Shown one piece after another: positions 1 through 10,500 of a stretch of DNA of 64,000 nucleotides; position 1 is the stretch's first letter, and the number at the start of each line of letters is the position of its first letter. The DNA is from Hexactinellida sp. DTS-2022 (lineage: Eukaryota > Porifera > Hexactinellida): the NCBI GenBank assembly GCA_028753945.1, contig JAPNXP010000003.1, positions 5,270,001-5,334,000 of the forward strand, written 5' to 3'. The translations under genes and the position numbers were made by a program. The notes beneath the pieces are model-generated. The model was not told the origin of the DNA and made no database searches. It was given only the letters and a program-made list of their open reading frames with translations.

Positions 1-3000
1 GCCAGCATCATTCCTGCAATTTCCCTTAAATCTCCCAATATGACGATTGAGATTCTTAATAGAGTAGCCTAATCCTCTGCCGCAGTCAGGACAATAGTAT
101 GGATCTTTTTCTCTCAATAAACTATATTGTGGGACCAGGGAAACCATTGACTGATTATTTGTCGGTGAGTCGTTAGTCGAGTTTATTAAAGATTCTGATA
201 TATTTCCATCTAAGATGTAAATAAAAATCTAATTACAGCTGTGCAGACAGCATGTTCCTTGGAGGCACTATCTTGGGTGGTTATTTGTTTGATAGTGCCT
301 CCAAAAGAAAATGCGGTAATAAATGCCTTAATCAAGGTGTTAAACCACATCGGAAGGTAACGACCCTAATTGCGTTGGAGTTTAATTCTAGCTAAGCACG
401 CTTCGCTTGCTAATTAGCTTCGCGGCAGAACACAACAATACACACCTACCTCGCCGGTGGTGAGGGTTTATATACTTGTAACATCTATATATATAAAGTA
501 GTAGGTTTGTGTGTGTCTGTCATCACATCTCCTCCGAGAGTTCTCAACAGATCTGAACCAAAATTTGTATGTCACTTAGAAGTTACCCCACCACCCTGAA
601 TAAGGAGTTTTTAAGAGATATTTACATTCCTCGCGAAGTTAACTCAAAATATGTGATTTTTTTGGCACCTTCCCATACATTTCAATGGGAATTATCAAAA
701 GTTCACAGTGCTGCTAGAAAAACATTTCAAACGTGCAATCTAGGTTTTAGTGTATGAGGAATCCAAATATGATATTTTAAAGTAAATATAATGCATAATT
801 TGCAATTTACAACATGCATATTTTCACACTTTGCGATTGTACCGACCTTGACCTATCAGATTGCAGAGTTTTCACATTATTCTGACTCGAGTTTTATTGG
901 TCTATAATTCAATGGGTCAATTGTGTATGAAAGAAAACAACAATTGAATGTCCCTTACTATAGCTGACATAATTTAACCAATAAAATTTCAGCTTGCATT
1001 GAGTTGTCAATAGTCTCATTCCTATGGTCCCCGTTATATTAATACAATTGTTTACAATATTTTTAACTTCTGTCATATCCGTCATATTTCACATTTCATA
1101 TCCATCATATTACACATCCGTCATATTAATATTACATATCGGTCATATTTCTAATCATAAACTCAATGAATACCGCGGCGGAGCGCGGGCACCCGGCAAG
1201 TTGATTATAAAGCGTTAATAGGCCTATTGGGATCAATTATAACAATATGAAATTTTAATCTGGTGTGACCAAAGTGTCAGCGTCATTAATGCACATGTTT
1301 CACCAAATTTTCAGATTTCTATCTCTTAGAGGGAGCGAATTATGTGCAATTAAGTGAATTTTCATGCTTCTCAAAATATGACAATGACGTCATAACTTGG
1401 CGAGGTGTGAGAAATTTAAGTGGAACCCACCAAAATTTGCCACTATATGTCAAAAATCAGAGGACCAATTATGCGCGAGATCGGGATTTTGTCAGACTTT
1501 TTTCGACAATTTTTGGCCGCCATCTTAAAATAATATATTTTCGTGATGCCTCCAAATCAGTGATGTGCTCCGTTACTAGTAACGGAGTCACGGTAACGGT
1601 AACGGTAACGGAAAAAGTAACGGTAACGGGTGTCGACAAGTAACGGTAACGGAAAAAAGTAACGGTAACGGGTGTCGACAAGTAACGGTAAAGGAAAAAA
1701 GTAACGGTAACGGGTGTCGACAAGTAACGGTAACGGAAAAAAGTAACGGTAATTGGCATCCGTTAATTTTAACTAGTTACCGTTATCTTTAATCAGTCAC
1801 TCTTACCATTACATTACCGTAACACAGTAACCGTTACTACGTTAAACTTATTCCATTGCCATCACATTTACATTAAAGTAAACTGTACTGAATAAAGGTA
1901 AACGGATAAAATTAACAAAAGTAACGGTAACGGAAGAAATAAAGTAACGATAACGGAATAAAAGTAACGGGAGAAAAAATTAACGGTAACGGAGTAACGG
2001 TAACGGGAGATATAAAGTAACGGTAAAGGAGTAACGGAGGATTTAGTAACGGAGCACATCACTGCTCCATATACATATCTTTTTATATTATATTTGTCTA
2101 TGTCTGTGCCAATTTTCATGCTTGTATCAAAAATTGAACAATTCACGCCAAAGTCGCCAATATGGCTGTTATGCTGCCCCACTATTAGAGAAAAAATCCG
2201 AATCCGAGATCAATGCATCAGTGCAGATACCTGACCTTTAAAGAAGATCTCGAGCTATACAACATCGTAAATACAATTGATTTATGAACCGTACGGTGCT
2301 CCAAATAAGAATTGATCATGTGTGAAGGATGGCCGATGCACACAAAATCTTCCAACGCTTAGTGAGGAAACACAGTGTGAAGAGACTGATATCCCAAGTA
2401 CCAAAGAAGAGCACCTGCTGAAGGCGGTTTCTCAGCAGCCGTGCGACAAGGACAACTAGGTGAGGTGACTGTTGATAACAAATGGGCAGTCAGCTACAGT
2501 CCCTTGCTGTGCAAAACCTTTAATGTACATATCAACATAGAGTTTTGCAACTGAATCAAATCCATCAAATATGTTTGCATCTAACTTGATAAATAAGGAA
2601 GGGATGAAATACTGTAACAGAATTTCAACAAGGACGTTCATTTGTAGCAACTAGGCATTCTGGAGACTTTTCAGCTTTCCGATCCATGATCTAGAAAATG
2701 GCCAACGTATCTATTTCACAGAAGAGATATTACATCAACAAATAAAAAGGTCCCACCAATACCACACTTGCTGCATTTTTCCAACTTTTCCCGAAGTATA
2801 CTCTATGTGGAAGTCCCAAAGTACTACACCTCGGGACAGAGTAATAAAAAGTTTGAACTACGAACCCAAGGAGCAGCTTTAGAAGGATTTCAAGAAATCA
2901 AGGCAAGTGATGCACTTAGGAGAGTTTATACAGTCCACCCCAATAACTACGAATGCTTCTGTTTGAGGCGGCTTCTACCCATTTCAACAATTGAGAACTG

Positions 3001-6000
3001 TGAGTAGTCGTGATTATCCGACTTACAGAGTAGCATGCAATGTGTTGCTCTGTTGGAAGATGATTCTCACAGGAATGATACCTTATCAGAAGCTGCTACG
3101 AATGGTTCTTCGGCAAAGCTTAGATACATATTTGCCATCATGTTAGCAACATGTGGACTATCGCCCCAATTGCAAATCGAGAAATCTGGAAAGAAACAAA
3201 TTACTGCATTGACCAATTCGAGTCGTACATTCAAGACACAGAACCTCTGTTAGTGCCATATCAAGCCACTGGATATGTCAGGATGAGACTAACTGTTCAA
3301 GAAGATAGAGATGGAGCACCAATAATGCTACTTCGAAACTTAGATGCAACAAAATTGTGTAATGGTACAAGACTTACAGTGAAAATGCCTCACGTAATTG
3401 AGGCCATAATTCTAACGGGAGCAGCCAAGAGAGATGTCCTCATCCCAAGAATTCCACGCTCGCCAGTGGATATGCCATTCGAATTCAAAAGGCTTCAATT
3501 CTCGATTAAATTAGGTTTTGCGATGACATCAACAAGTCGCAAGCGCAAGGTCAGTCTATAAAGATAGTAGGTCTCCACCTGTATTTTGGGTGCTCTCGAG
3601 GTGGATCCAGCCCAAATCTCCACATATTAGCGATTGATGGCAAAACGATGAATGTTGTATATCCCAAAGCTTTGAATAAAGTCAATATACTTATATTAGT
3701 GTATCTATCTATATCTGTATCTATCATATACGTACGCGTACGTGTACCCACGCGCAGTGGCGGAATTACCATAGAGCTGGTAAGGCTAAAGCCCTAGGCC
3801 CACTTCACTATCAGGCCCAGTTTAGGTAAACTGACCTGGAAATGGGATTGATTTGGAAGTAGAAACTAGTTTCATCTTATTTAAACAGAAATTTGAAGCA
3901 CACTTCACTGTTTATTGAAAAAAATCGTTTGAGGATTTTCCATTCACTGTTTTGTTCCATATATCACACATATATGGAACAGAATGGATATGGGAATAGT
4001 TCGTCTGATCTGAATCAATTGTTAGATTACAATCAATTTTCAAGGATAGAAAAATAGGCCCAAATAATGACTTAGCCCTAGGCCCACGACAGCGTAAATC
4101 CGGCACTGCCCACACGATAAAATTATACAGTGAACAATAAATTTAGTGAACGGGCCGAAAAAACCTTCGGCAAGATTTAACAGAAAAGCGCCACCCAAAG
4201 GGCAGCTATTAGGCTAATATATTCATATATAAAGGTTTGTGTTTTAATAGTATAGATATAATAAATCTTTGTGCTTTAATGAATTACAGGTCACTAGATA
4301 TTAATTGATTTGCCCCGAATATCCTTAGGATAAGCACTAATTGTGAGATGAGAAATCATGACAGTTGATTTCATACTAGTGACTAGTGTAGTTAATTTCA
4401 CAATTTCCCGGTTTCAACTGTAAATAAATATTTGTTATACTATTATAGATGCATTTATGAGGGGTTTATTTTTGGAAACAAGATCGCGTGACGGTTGTTA
4501 ATTCCGAAACTTAAAGTCTAAAAACAACAAACGAAGGAAGTTAGTCGGCCTTAGCGAGAGAGTGATCCGTTTTGAAGAGACCAAAAGCAAAAGGCTCGGA
4601 AAATATCAAACATTTATTCTAAAGATAGAAATTACAAAATCTACAATCTTCGTTCCAGTGGCGGCGGAAGCTAATAAAAACTAGGGGGGCTAACCTGTGT
4701 AGCTATGTCACCTTCAAATAGGAGAACGAAATATTTGGGCGACAATGTCAGAGATGGAACCGGTCGGGATTTTCATGACCCGACCCGACCGGCCGGTCGA
4801 CCGGTCAATCATAGTTAGCAATAATTTATAAATAATAGAATAAGAATCTACTGTAGTGTCATGTCATATAATTTAGGAATAAATATTATGGCCATAGACC
4901 ATTTAAGGAAGCCTCCTTTAAGACTACTAAGCTCTCAAGGGCTATTGGAGCCAGATTCAATCAAAACAAATTATGATATTATGATATCGAATATATCATA
5001 TAGAGATCTCGACCGGTGTCGGTCAGACCCGACAGGTTCCGTCTCTGGGCGACATATATACTCTATGACTATGACTCTATGAGTATTGTAAATCTTACGA
5101 TTGGTCACAAAATCACAATTAGTATTCGAAATAAATATTTGCTACATAAGTATATCTATGTATACCATTGTTTAAATAATAAATATTCCAAAATGATAGC
5201 GAGGACTGACATTTCTTTGTCATATTATAGTTTAATAGTGAATTAAGTGATATTACAAAATTTCAATATTCAATTAATTTCTCAGATCATTCAAATAAAT
5301 AACAAATCGTCAAATAAATTCAAAAAACAACATAAAACAATTTAAATCAATTTTCAAGTCATTTTCCAAATAACTAAAGTATTGAGAAAACAACATCAAC
5401 AAATAATACAAAATTGAATATCAAGTGGCTGGTACACACACTAACGCAGATAGTTACTGAATATCCTTTACTAGTATTATTTAAATTAGTATAATGTATA
5501 TGAGGGGTAAAGTGGGGGGGGGGGGGCTAAGCCCCCCCCCCCCTATTTCAAAAGTAGGGGTCCCTAGCCCCCTGCTACCGCCGCCCTTGCTTGATTCTAT
5601 ATCGTGGTGGATAAATAAGGCAAATCAATCAAACTTCAGCCAACTTTGTCAAAAATTGTTTCGAGAAATAGGAGATTGAAATAAACACATAAATGCAAGC
5701 TAGGATTTTAAAGTCAATGACCTGATTCGAAAATAGTAGGCAATCACACTAACTTCAAAACGTACAAGTTAATATTATTAATAAATTGCATCACTATACC
5801 TGTTTGGATTAGGTGTCCTACATTGTTCATAGACATCTGCCTGGTTTTACAGGTATCACCAAACCTTGTGTTATGTCTCTTGAGAGATTGGAGATTAAGA
5901 TAATCAGTTTGACAATAAGGACAGGTATAGAATGTTCTCCCAGAATTATCTCGTTTACAAAGACCTTTACTCTTGCCAATATGCTTCCGTAAATTATTTA

Positions 6001-6559
6001 ATGAATATCCTTTTCCTTGACCACAATCTGGGCAATAATAAGGACCATTGTGTTCTTTCCTAATACTATTTGTTGGTAATTCTTCTCCAGAGTCAATGCC
6101 TGTCATATCCATGGACTCTCTAGGTTCTGTTATGTGGGTCAGTAAACAATCGGAGGAACTGGTGGCATCATCTGCAGGAGGAAACTCCTTCATTGTATCA
6201 TCAGTTCCTCCTTCCTCTATTGTAAAACTAGACACTTCTGTAATAAATGGATATCGTTCTTTAATCAAGTCTAAAGTCATAGCCTGTGATACATCTGGTA
6301 CGTTTACTACATCGACTGAATTGCACTCCACACTGATATTCGATCCTACATCTAACTCATCTACGTGTTCTGTATCAAGAATATCATCCTCAGTCAAATG
6401 ACTATTTCCAGCCTGCTTCTGTAGATCACTTTCTTGTACAGATTCAAAGTAACTATCAGAAATCTTTTTATTACTAACAGAAAGTTGTTCTGCATTGAGA
6501 TTGTGTTTCTCTTTGAATTTCATCAGTTGACTTGTCTCGAAATATTTCTCACACTCCAT
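1..6559 (-). CDS. Paired C2HC zinc-finger protein, tandem copy A (partial at left edge)
   Basis: Exon 1 is 6559-5800 and exon 2 runs from 209 off the left edge. Exon 1 starts at ATG 6559, with an in-frame TGA 18 bases upstream, and ends at a GT donor (CAG|GTATAG). Exon 2 follows the acceptor ACATCTTAG at 210-216. Phase 1 is conserved across the junction, as in copy B. The first ~165 residues are acidic and Ser/Thr-rich without a fold I recognise. Then come two fingers, C-x2-C-x13-H-x7-C and C-x2-C-x12-H-x7-C, the first with a GYS...L..HIG..KG signature. Exon 2 opens a second such pair. Exon 1 is the same length as in copy B (760 bases) with few changes, so this copy looks functional as far as it can be seen. 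The 5.6-kb intron is full of mobile DNA. A nucleic-acid-binding regulator is an inference from the fingers; I recognise no named family. Confidence 0.7.
486..1199. other. Block present only in duplication copy A
   Basis: About 0.7 kb absent from the matching place in copy B (between 9117 and 9118). It is AT-rich and holds several TCATATT/CATCCGTCATA-like words at 1067-1150. The short open frames show no recognisable protein. It could be an insertion in A or a deletion in B. Confidence 0.6.
1558..2064. mobile_element. hAT-type MITE with TAACGG hexamer arrays (copy A)
   Basis: The ends are inverted repeats (CAGTGATGTGCTCCGTTAC / its complement), flanked by near-identical 8-bp duplications (CTCCAAAT / CTCCATAT), as expected for hAT. 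The interior is built of GTAACGGTAACGG blocks alternating with a GTGTCGACAA spacer. The right half carries the same hexamers next to AT-rich DNA. No transposase is encoded. Confidence 0.75.
2230..3700 (+). pseudogene. Helitron Rep/helicase remnant (copy A)
   Basis: Successive frames read as pieces of a Helitron RepHel protein in the correct order. EVTVDNKWAVSYSPLL lies near 2461-2510, LENGQRIYFTEE near 2690-2725 and EVPKYYT near 2810. KASDALRRVYTVHPNN lies near 2900-2950, and LEDDSH with IFAIMLATCGLS near 3050-3165. The C-terminal PIF1-like helicase part follows: GAPIMLLRNLDATKLCNGTRL near 3315-3377, then FEFKRLQFSIKLGFAMT, and after a frame change DGKTMNVVYPKAL near 3640-3680. The frame shifts repeatedly, a TGA lies inside the first block, and the Walker A region is missing between ~3200 and 3250. 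It is a dead element in the intron of the zinc-finger gene, in the opposite orientation. Confidence 0.8.
3755..4108. mobile_element. hAT-type MITE
   Basis: The termini are imperfect inverted repeats (CAGTGGCGGAATTACC / GTAAATCCGGCACTG), flanked by CCCACGCG and CCCACACG (7 of 8 match). Subterminal inverted blocks read CCCTAGGCCCA. Non-coding. Present only in copy A. Confidence 0.65.
4109..4748. other. Copy-A-only intron DNA without recognised gene
   Basis: AT-rich sequence with no convincing coding frame. CAGTGGCGGCGGAAGC at 4656 resembles the complement of GCTACCGCCGCC near 5575-5586, so these may be the ends of one larger decayed hAT-like element enclosing the next one. Confidence 0.4.
4749..5047. 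mobile_element. hAT-like MITE rich in CCGGTCGACC
   Basis: Ends are CAGAGATGGAACCGGTCGGG and CCCGACAGGTTCCGTCTCTG, inverted with one mismatch. The left subterminal region is a run of overlapping CCGGTC/GACCGG palindromes (4774-4805). Copy B keeps only the right part (to ~11097). Confidence 0.55.
5048..5799. other. Zinc-finger gene A intron, AT-rich, with long G/C runs
   Basis: Matches 11098-11813 of copy B. It contains a G-run followed after CTAA by a C-run (5513-5543), able to form a strong hairpin or quadruplex. I see nothing coding. Confidence 0.5.
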
Positions 6560-6659
6560 TGAGACACTAGCTACTCAATCAGTGACATTTGAACATTTTG
6601 AAAGTATTACGCCCAGAATGCTACTAATGAATGCGTCAATCCTTATTATATTGAAGCAT

Positions 6660-7572
6660 TCATTAGTAGCAGGTGGGGAGGGTAAATTCTTACCATCCAA
6701 ACAAACTCCGCTGAATATACATATGGTTTATCTACTAATCAAGTGGTATAGTAAATATAGACAAGAACAGGAAAACAAACGAATAGAGAAGTTGTATTTT
6801 GTTAATTCAATTTTTTGCGTAATTTTAAACAAGAAAACTTGTTATATTTTAAAAGTTGTCCGACGACGTGGTTGTAATCTTCAGGAGAGGATCCAGAAAA
6901 TGGAGCGAGCGAGTGAAAACCCTCAAGAAAGTTGTTTATCGGAAATTAGAAAAAACCGAACATGCCCAGTGGTTCCCGTTCCTAACCAATACATAGTGGA
7001 TTAGTGGTCTATGTATCGCGAGACTTAGGTTATCCGAGAAAAGATTCTGCAAGCATAGATTTAGTGAGAGATGGCTCACAAGCGCCTAAAATACTCAATT
7101 TGTATTACGTCTATGGGAGCATTTCGTCACATACGACTGAATGAAACCCTTGTTATAGAACCTTTTGGACTTGTCGTAAAAGGTCCGGTTAATCGAGGTT
7201 GCATTTAATTGAAACGAAAAAAATACCGAGGAAATATGAGAGTACAGTGTTGAGATTTTTCTGGAGTCACCCTTGCAGCAGGTACTAACTATTTAAGCGC
7301 GGGCCGCAAGGCTGAAATACCCACTCTATGTGCGGGAATCGGGCCTAGCCCCGACTTTTCCCCTGGTTAGGCTACTGGTACACCACGGTACTTTCGCCTA
7401 TGCTTGTTTTTCTCTGAAATGTTATTTTATCAACTCGGCAACGAACAAACTACGGCGGCTTAGTTAACAATATTTATTTCATGAAAAACAAGTGATTTCA
7501 GAGAAAACAAATTGAAGATCAAATAAGCAATAAACTTTCATTCGCTAAATAGAATGTTAATAATTAAGATAG
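6660..7572. other. Spacer between zinc-finger gene copies B and A
   Basis: It lies between the stop of copy B (7573) and the start of copy A (6559), so it should hold the 3' UTR of B and the promoter of A. An AATAAA on the minus strand at 7478-7473 fits the former. The 7260-7400 part is more GC-rich than its surroundings; I do not recognise it. Confidence 0.45.
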
Positions 7573-10500
7573 CTAATTGCACGAGAGCGAAAACGTGCCG
7601 TACTTCTCATTAAGCGAAATCTGTTCGGCCTTGCAAGTGTCTCTGAAAAGTTTGTTGTGGAATCTGAGATGCGGAAGATAAAAAAATTCTTTCGTACAGT
7701 ACTCACAAGTATATAATCTTCTTCCAGCAAACCTCTCCTTGCAACTCCCTTTATACGTCCCAGTGTGAATCTGGAAAGCGTAATAGGAATACCCTAATCC
7801 TCTCTTGCAACAAGGACAATAGTAAGGAGTAATGTCCTGTTCTGTGACCAATTCATTAGTAGGGTTTACTGTAGCACTTCTCGTAGACACAGGAATTGTA
7901 TCATTGATGCTTTGGACTCGCTGTGGTGTGTGTGCACCTGAAAAGATATTAGGTTATTACTGAAATTATAATCCATTTGATTAATGTCAGTGTATATCTA
8001 CAGTGTTTTGTCATTCTACAAGGCTTATTAATTGTATTTATTATCAAGTGTATGATTGAACTTTCTACTCGACTCTTGTGAGAACATTTCAGATATGTAC
8101 ACAACATTTATGCCACCACTGAAAGTTTAATTTGTCTAAGGAGTTTTCTCTCAAATAAATGTCAAAAAATGAAGAAAATAAAATGCAATTGCAAACAGAA
8201 TGTCCTTAGATTACTAAACTAATGATGGGCTTATTTTTATATGAGCCCTTCTTTAATACTATCCGGAAAACAAACACGCAAACAAACAAACAAACAACAA
8301 TCGAGTTTTAATAATATAGATATATGCCAACAAATTTGAAATTTAAAACCCGACGTCACAAAGGTGAATCTTTGACACCATATTCAATGTATTTTCAGTG
8401 TTTGAAAATACATTAAATAAGGTGTTGTTCCATATATAAGTAATCCATAAAGGATATAATTAAAACAAACACAACTATGTATAATGTAATAACTTACTGG
8501 AGTTATATTTCTCTCTATCTATTGAGATTTGCTTTGCCTTACAAGAATTGCCAAAGTCTTTGTAGTGTTTTTCAAGACTACATATTTGAAGAAATTCTTG
8601 TTTACAAATCTTACAGCCGTACAAAGGTCTGCCAGCATCATTCCTGCAATTCCCCTTAAATCTCCCAATATGACGTTTGAGATTCTTAATAGAATAGCCT
8701 AATCCTCTGCCACAGTCAGGACAATAATATGGATCTTTTTCTCTCAATAAACAATATTGTGGGACCAGGGAAACCAATGACTGATTATTTGTTGGTGAGC
8801 AGTTAGTCGAGTTTATTATAGACTCTGATATACTTCCATCTAAGATGTAAATAAAAATCTAATTACAGCTGTGCAGACAGCATGTTCCTTGGAGGCACTA
8901 TCTTGGGTGGTTATTTGTTTGATAGTGCCTCCAAAAGAAAATGCGGTAATAAATGCCTTAATCAAGGTGTTAAACCTCATCGGAAGGTAACGACCCTAAT
9001 TGCGTTGGAGTTGCATTCTAGCTAAGCACGCTTCGCTTGCTAATTAGCTTCGCGGCAGAACACAACCACACACACCTACCTCGCCGGTCGGTGGTGTGAG
9101 GGTTTATAAACTTCTAACATTGATTATAAAGCGTTAATAGGCCTATTGGAGTCAATTTTAACAATAGGAAATTTTAATCTGGTGACCAAAGTGTCCGCAT
9201 CATTAATGCACATGTTTCACCAAATCTTCAGATTTCTATCTCTCAGAGGGAGCGAATTATGTGCAATTAAGTGAATTTTCATGCTTCTCAAAATATGACA
9301 ATGACGTCATAACTTGGCGAGGTGTGAGAAATTTAAGTGGAACCCACTATTTGTTGTCGGGTGCCAAAATTGGAAATTATATGTCAAAAATCAGAGGACC
9401 AATTATGCGCGAGATCGGGATTTTGTCAGACTTTTTTCGACAATTTTTGGCCGCCATCTTAAAATAATATATTTTCGTGATGCCTCCAAATCAGTGATGT
9501 GCTCCGTTACTAGTAACGGAGTCACGGTAACGGTAACGGTAACGGAAAAAAGTAACGGTAACGGGTGTCGACAAGTAACGGTAACGGAAAAAAGTAACGG
9601 AAACGGGTGTCGACAAGTAACGGTAAAGGAAAAAAGTAACGGTAACGGGTGTCGACAAGTAACGGTAACGGAAAAAAGTAACGGTAACGGGTGTCGACAA
9701 GTAACGGTAACGGAAAAAAGTAACGGTAACGGGCATCGCCGAGTAACGGTAACGGAAGAAAGTAACGGTAATTGGCATCCGTTAATTTTAACTAGTTACC
9801 GTTATCTTTAATCAGTCACTCTTACCATTACATTACCGTAACACAGTAACCGTTACTACGTTAAACATATTCCATTGCCATTACATTTACATTAAAGTAA
9901 ACTGTACTGAATAAAGGTAAACGGATAAAATTAACAAAAGTAACGGTAACGGAAGAAATAAAGTAACGGTAACGGAATAAAAGTAACGGGAGAAAAAAAT
10001 TAACGGTAACGGAGTAACGGTAACGGAAGAAAAAAAGTAACGGTAACGGAGTAACGGTAACGGGAGATATAAAGTAACGGTAAAGGAGTAACGGAAGATT
10101 TAGTAACGGAGCACATCACTGCTCCATATCCATATCTTTTTATATTATATTTGTCTATGTCTGTGCCAATTTTCATGATGTATCAAAAATTGAACAATTC
10201 ACGCCAAAGTCGCCAATATGGCTGTTATGCTGCCCCACTATTAGAGAAAAAATCCGAATCCGAGATCAATGCATCAGTGCAGATATCCTGACCTTTAAAG
10301 AAGATCTCGAGCTATACAACATCGTAAATACAATTGATTTATGAACCGTACGGTGCTCCAAACAAGAATTCATCATGTGTGAAGGATGGCCGATGCACAC
10401 AAAATCTTCCAAACGCTTAATGAGGAAACACAGTGTGAAGAGACTGATATCCCAAGTACCAAAGAAGAGCACCTGCTGAAGGTGGTTTCTCAGCAGCCGT

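Larger units (their letters stand above)
1..6660. repeat. Tandem segmental duplication, copy A (continues left)
   Basis: Position 1 onward aligns with 8631 onward, and ~6655 aligns with ~12660. Similarity is high except for two blocks present only here: ~486-1199 and ~2835-4865. The unit contains most of the zinc-finger gene, so the gene array arose by unequal duplication. Confidence 0.85.

Noticed and set aside
1558..2064. TAACGG arrays as interstitial telomere repeats
   Set aside because: The unit is not TTAGGG-like, is bounded by hAT ends and 8-bp duplications, and alternates with a fixed spacer.
1469..2182. VTVTVTF-type open frames in the TAACGG arrays (also 9314-9811)
   Set aside because: Translation of hexamer repeats inside a hAT MITE.
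5494..5679. Proline/glycine-rich plus frame at the G/C runs (similar ones at 34953-35261)
   Set aside because: Created by homopolymer runs in MITE DNA.
6048..6401. 117-residue plus-strand frame opposite zinc-finger exon 1 (also 12062-12415)
   Set aside because: Antisense shadow of the real exon; it has no domain and is preserved only because the minus-strand exon is.
7254..7400. GC-rich patch as an rRNA or tRNA fragment
   Set aside because: No tRNA arms or rRNA core words recognised. No tRNA gene was noticed elsewhere in the window either, but a tRNAscan run would be needed to be sure.
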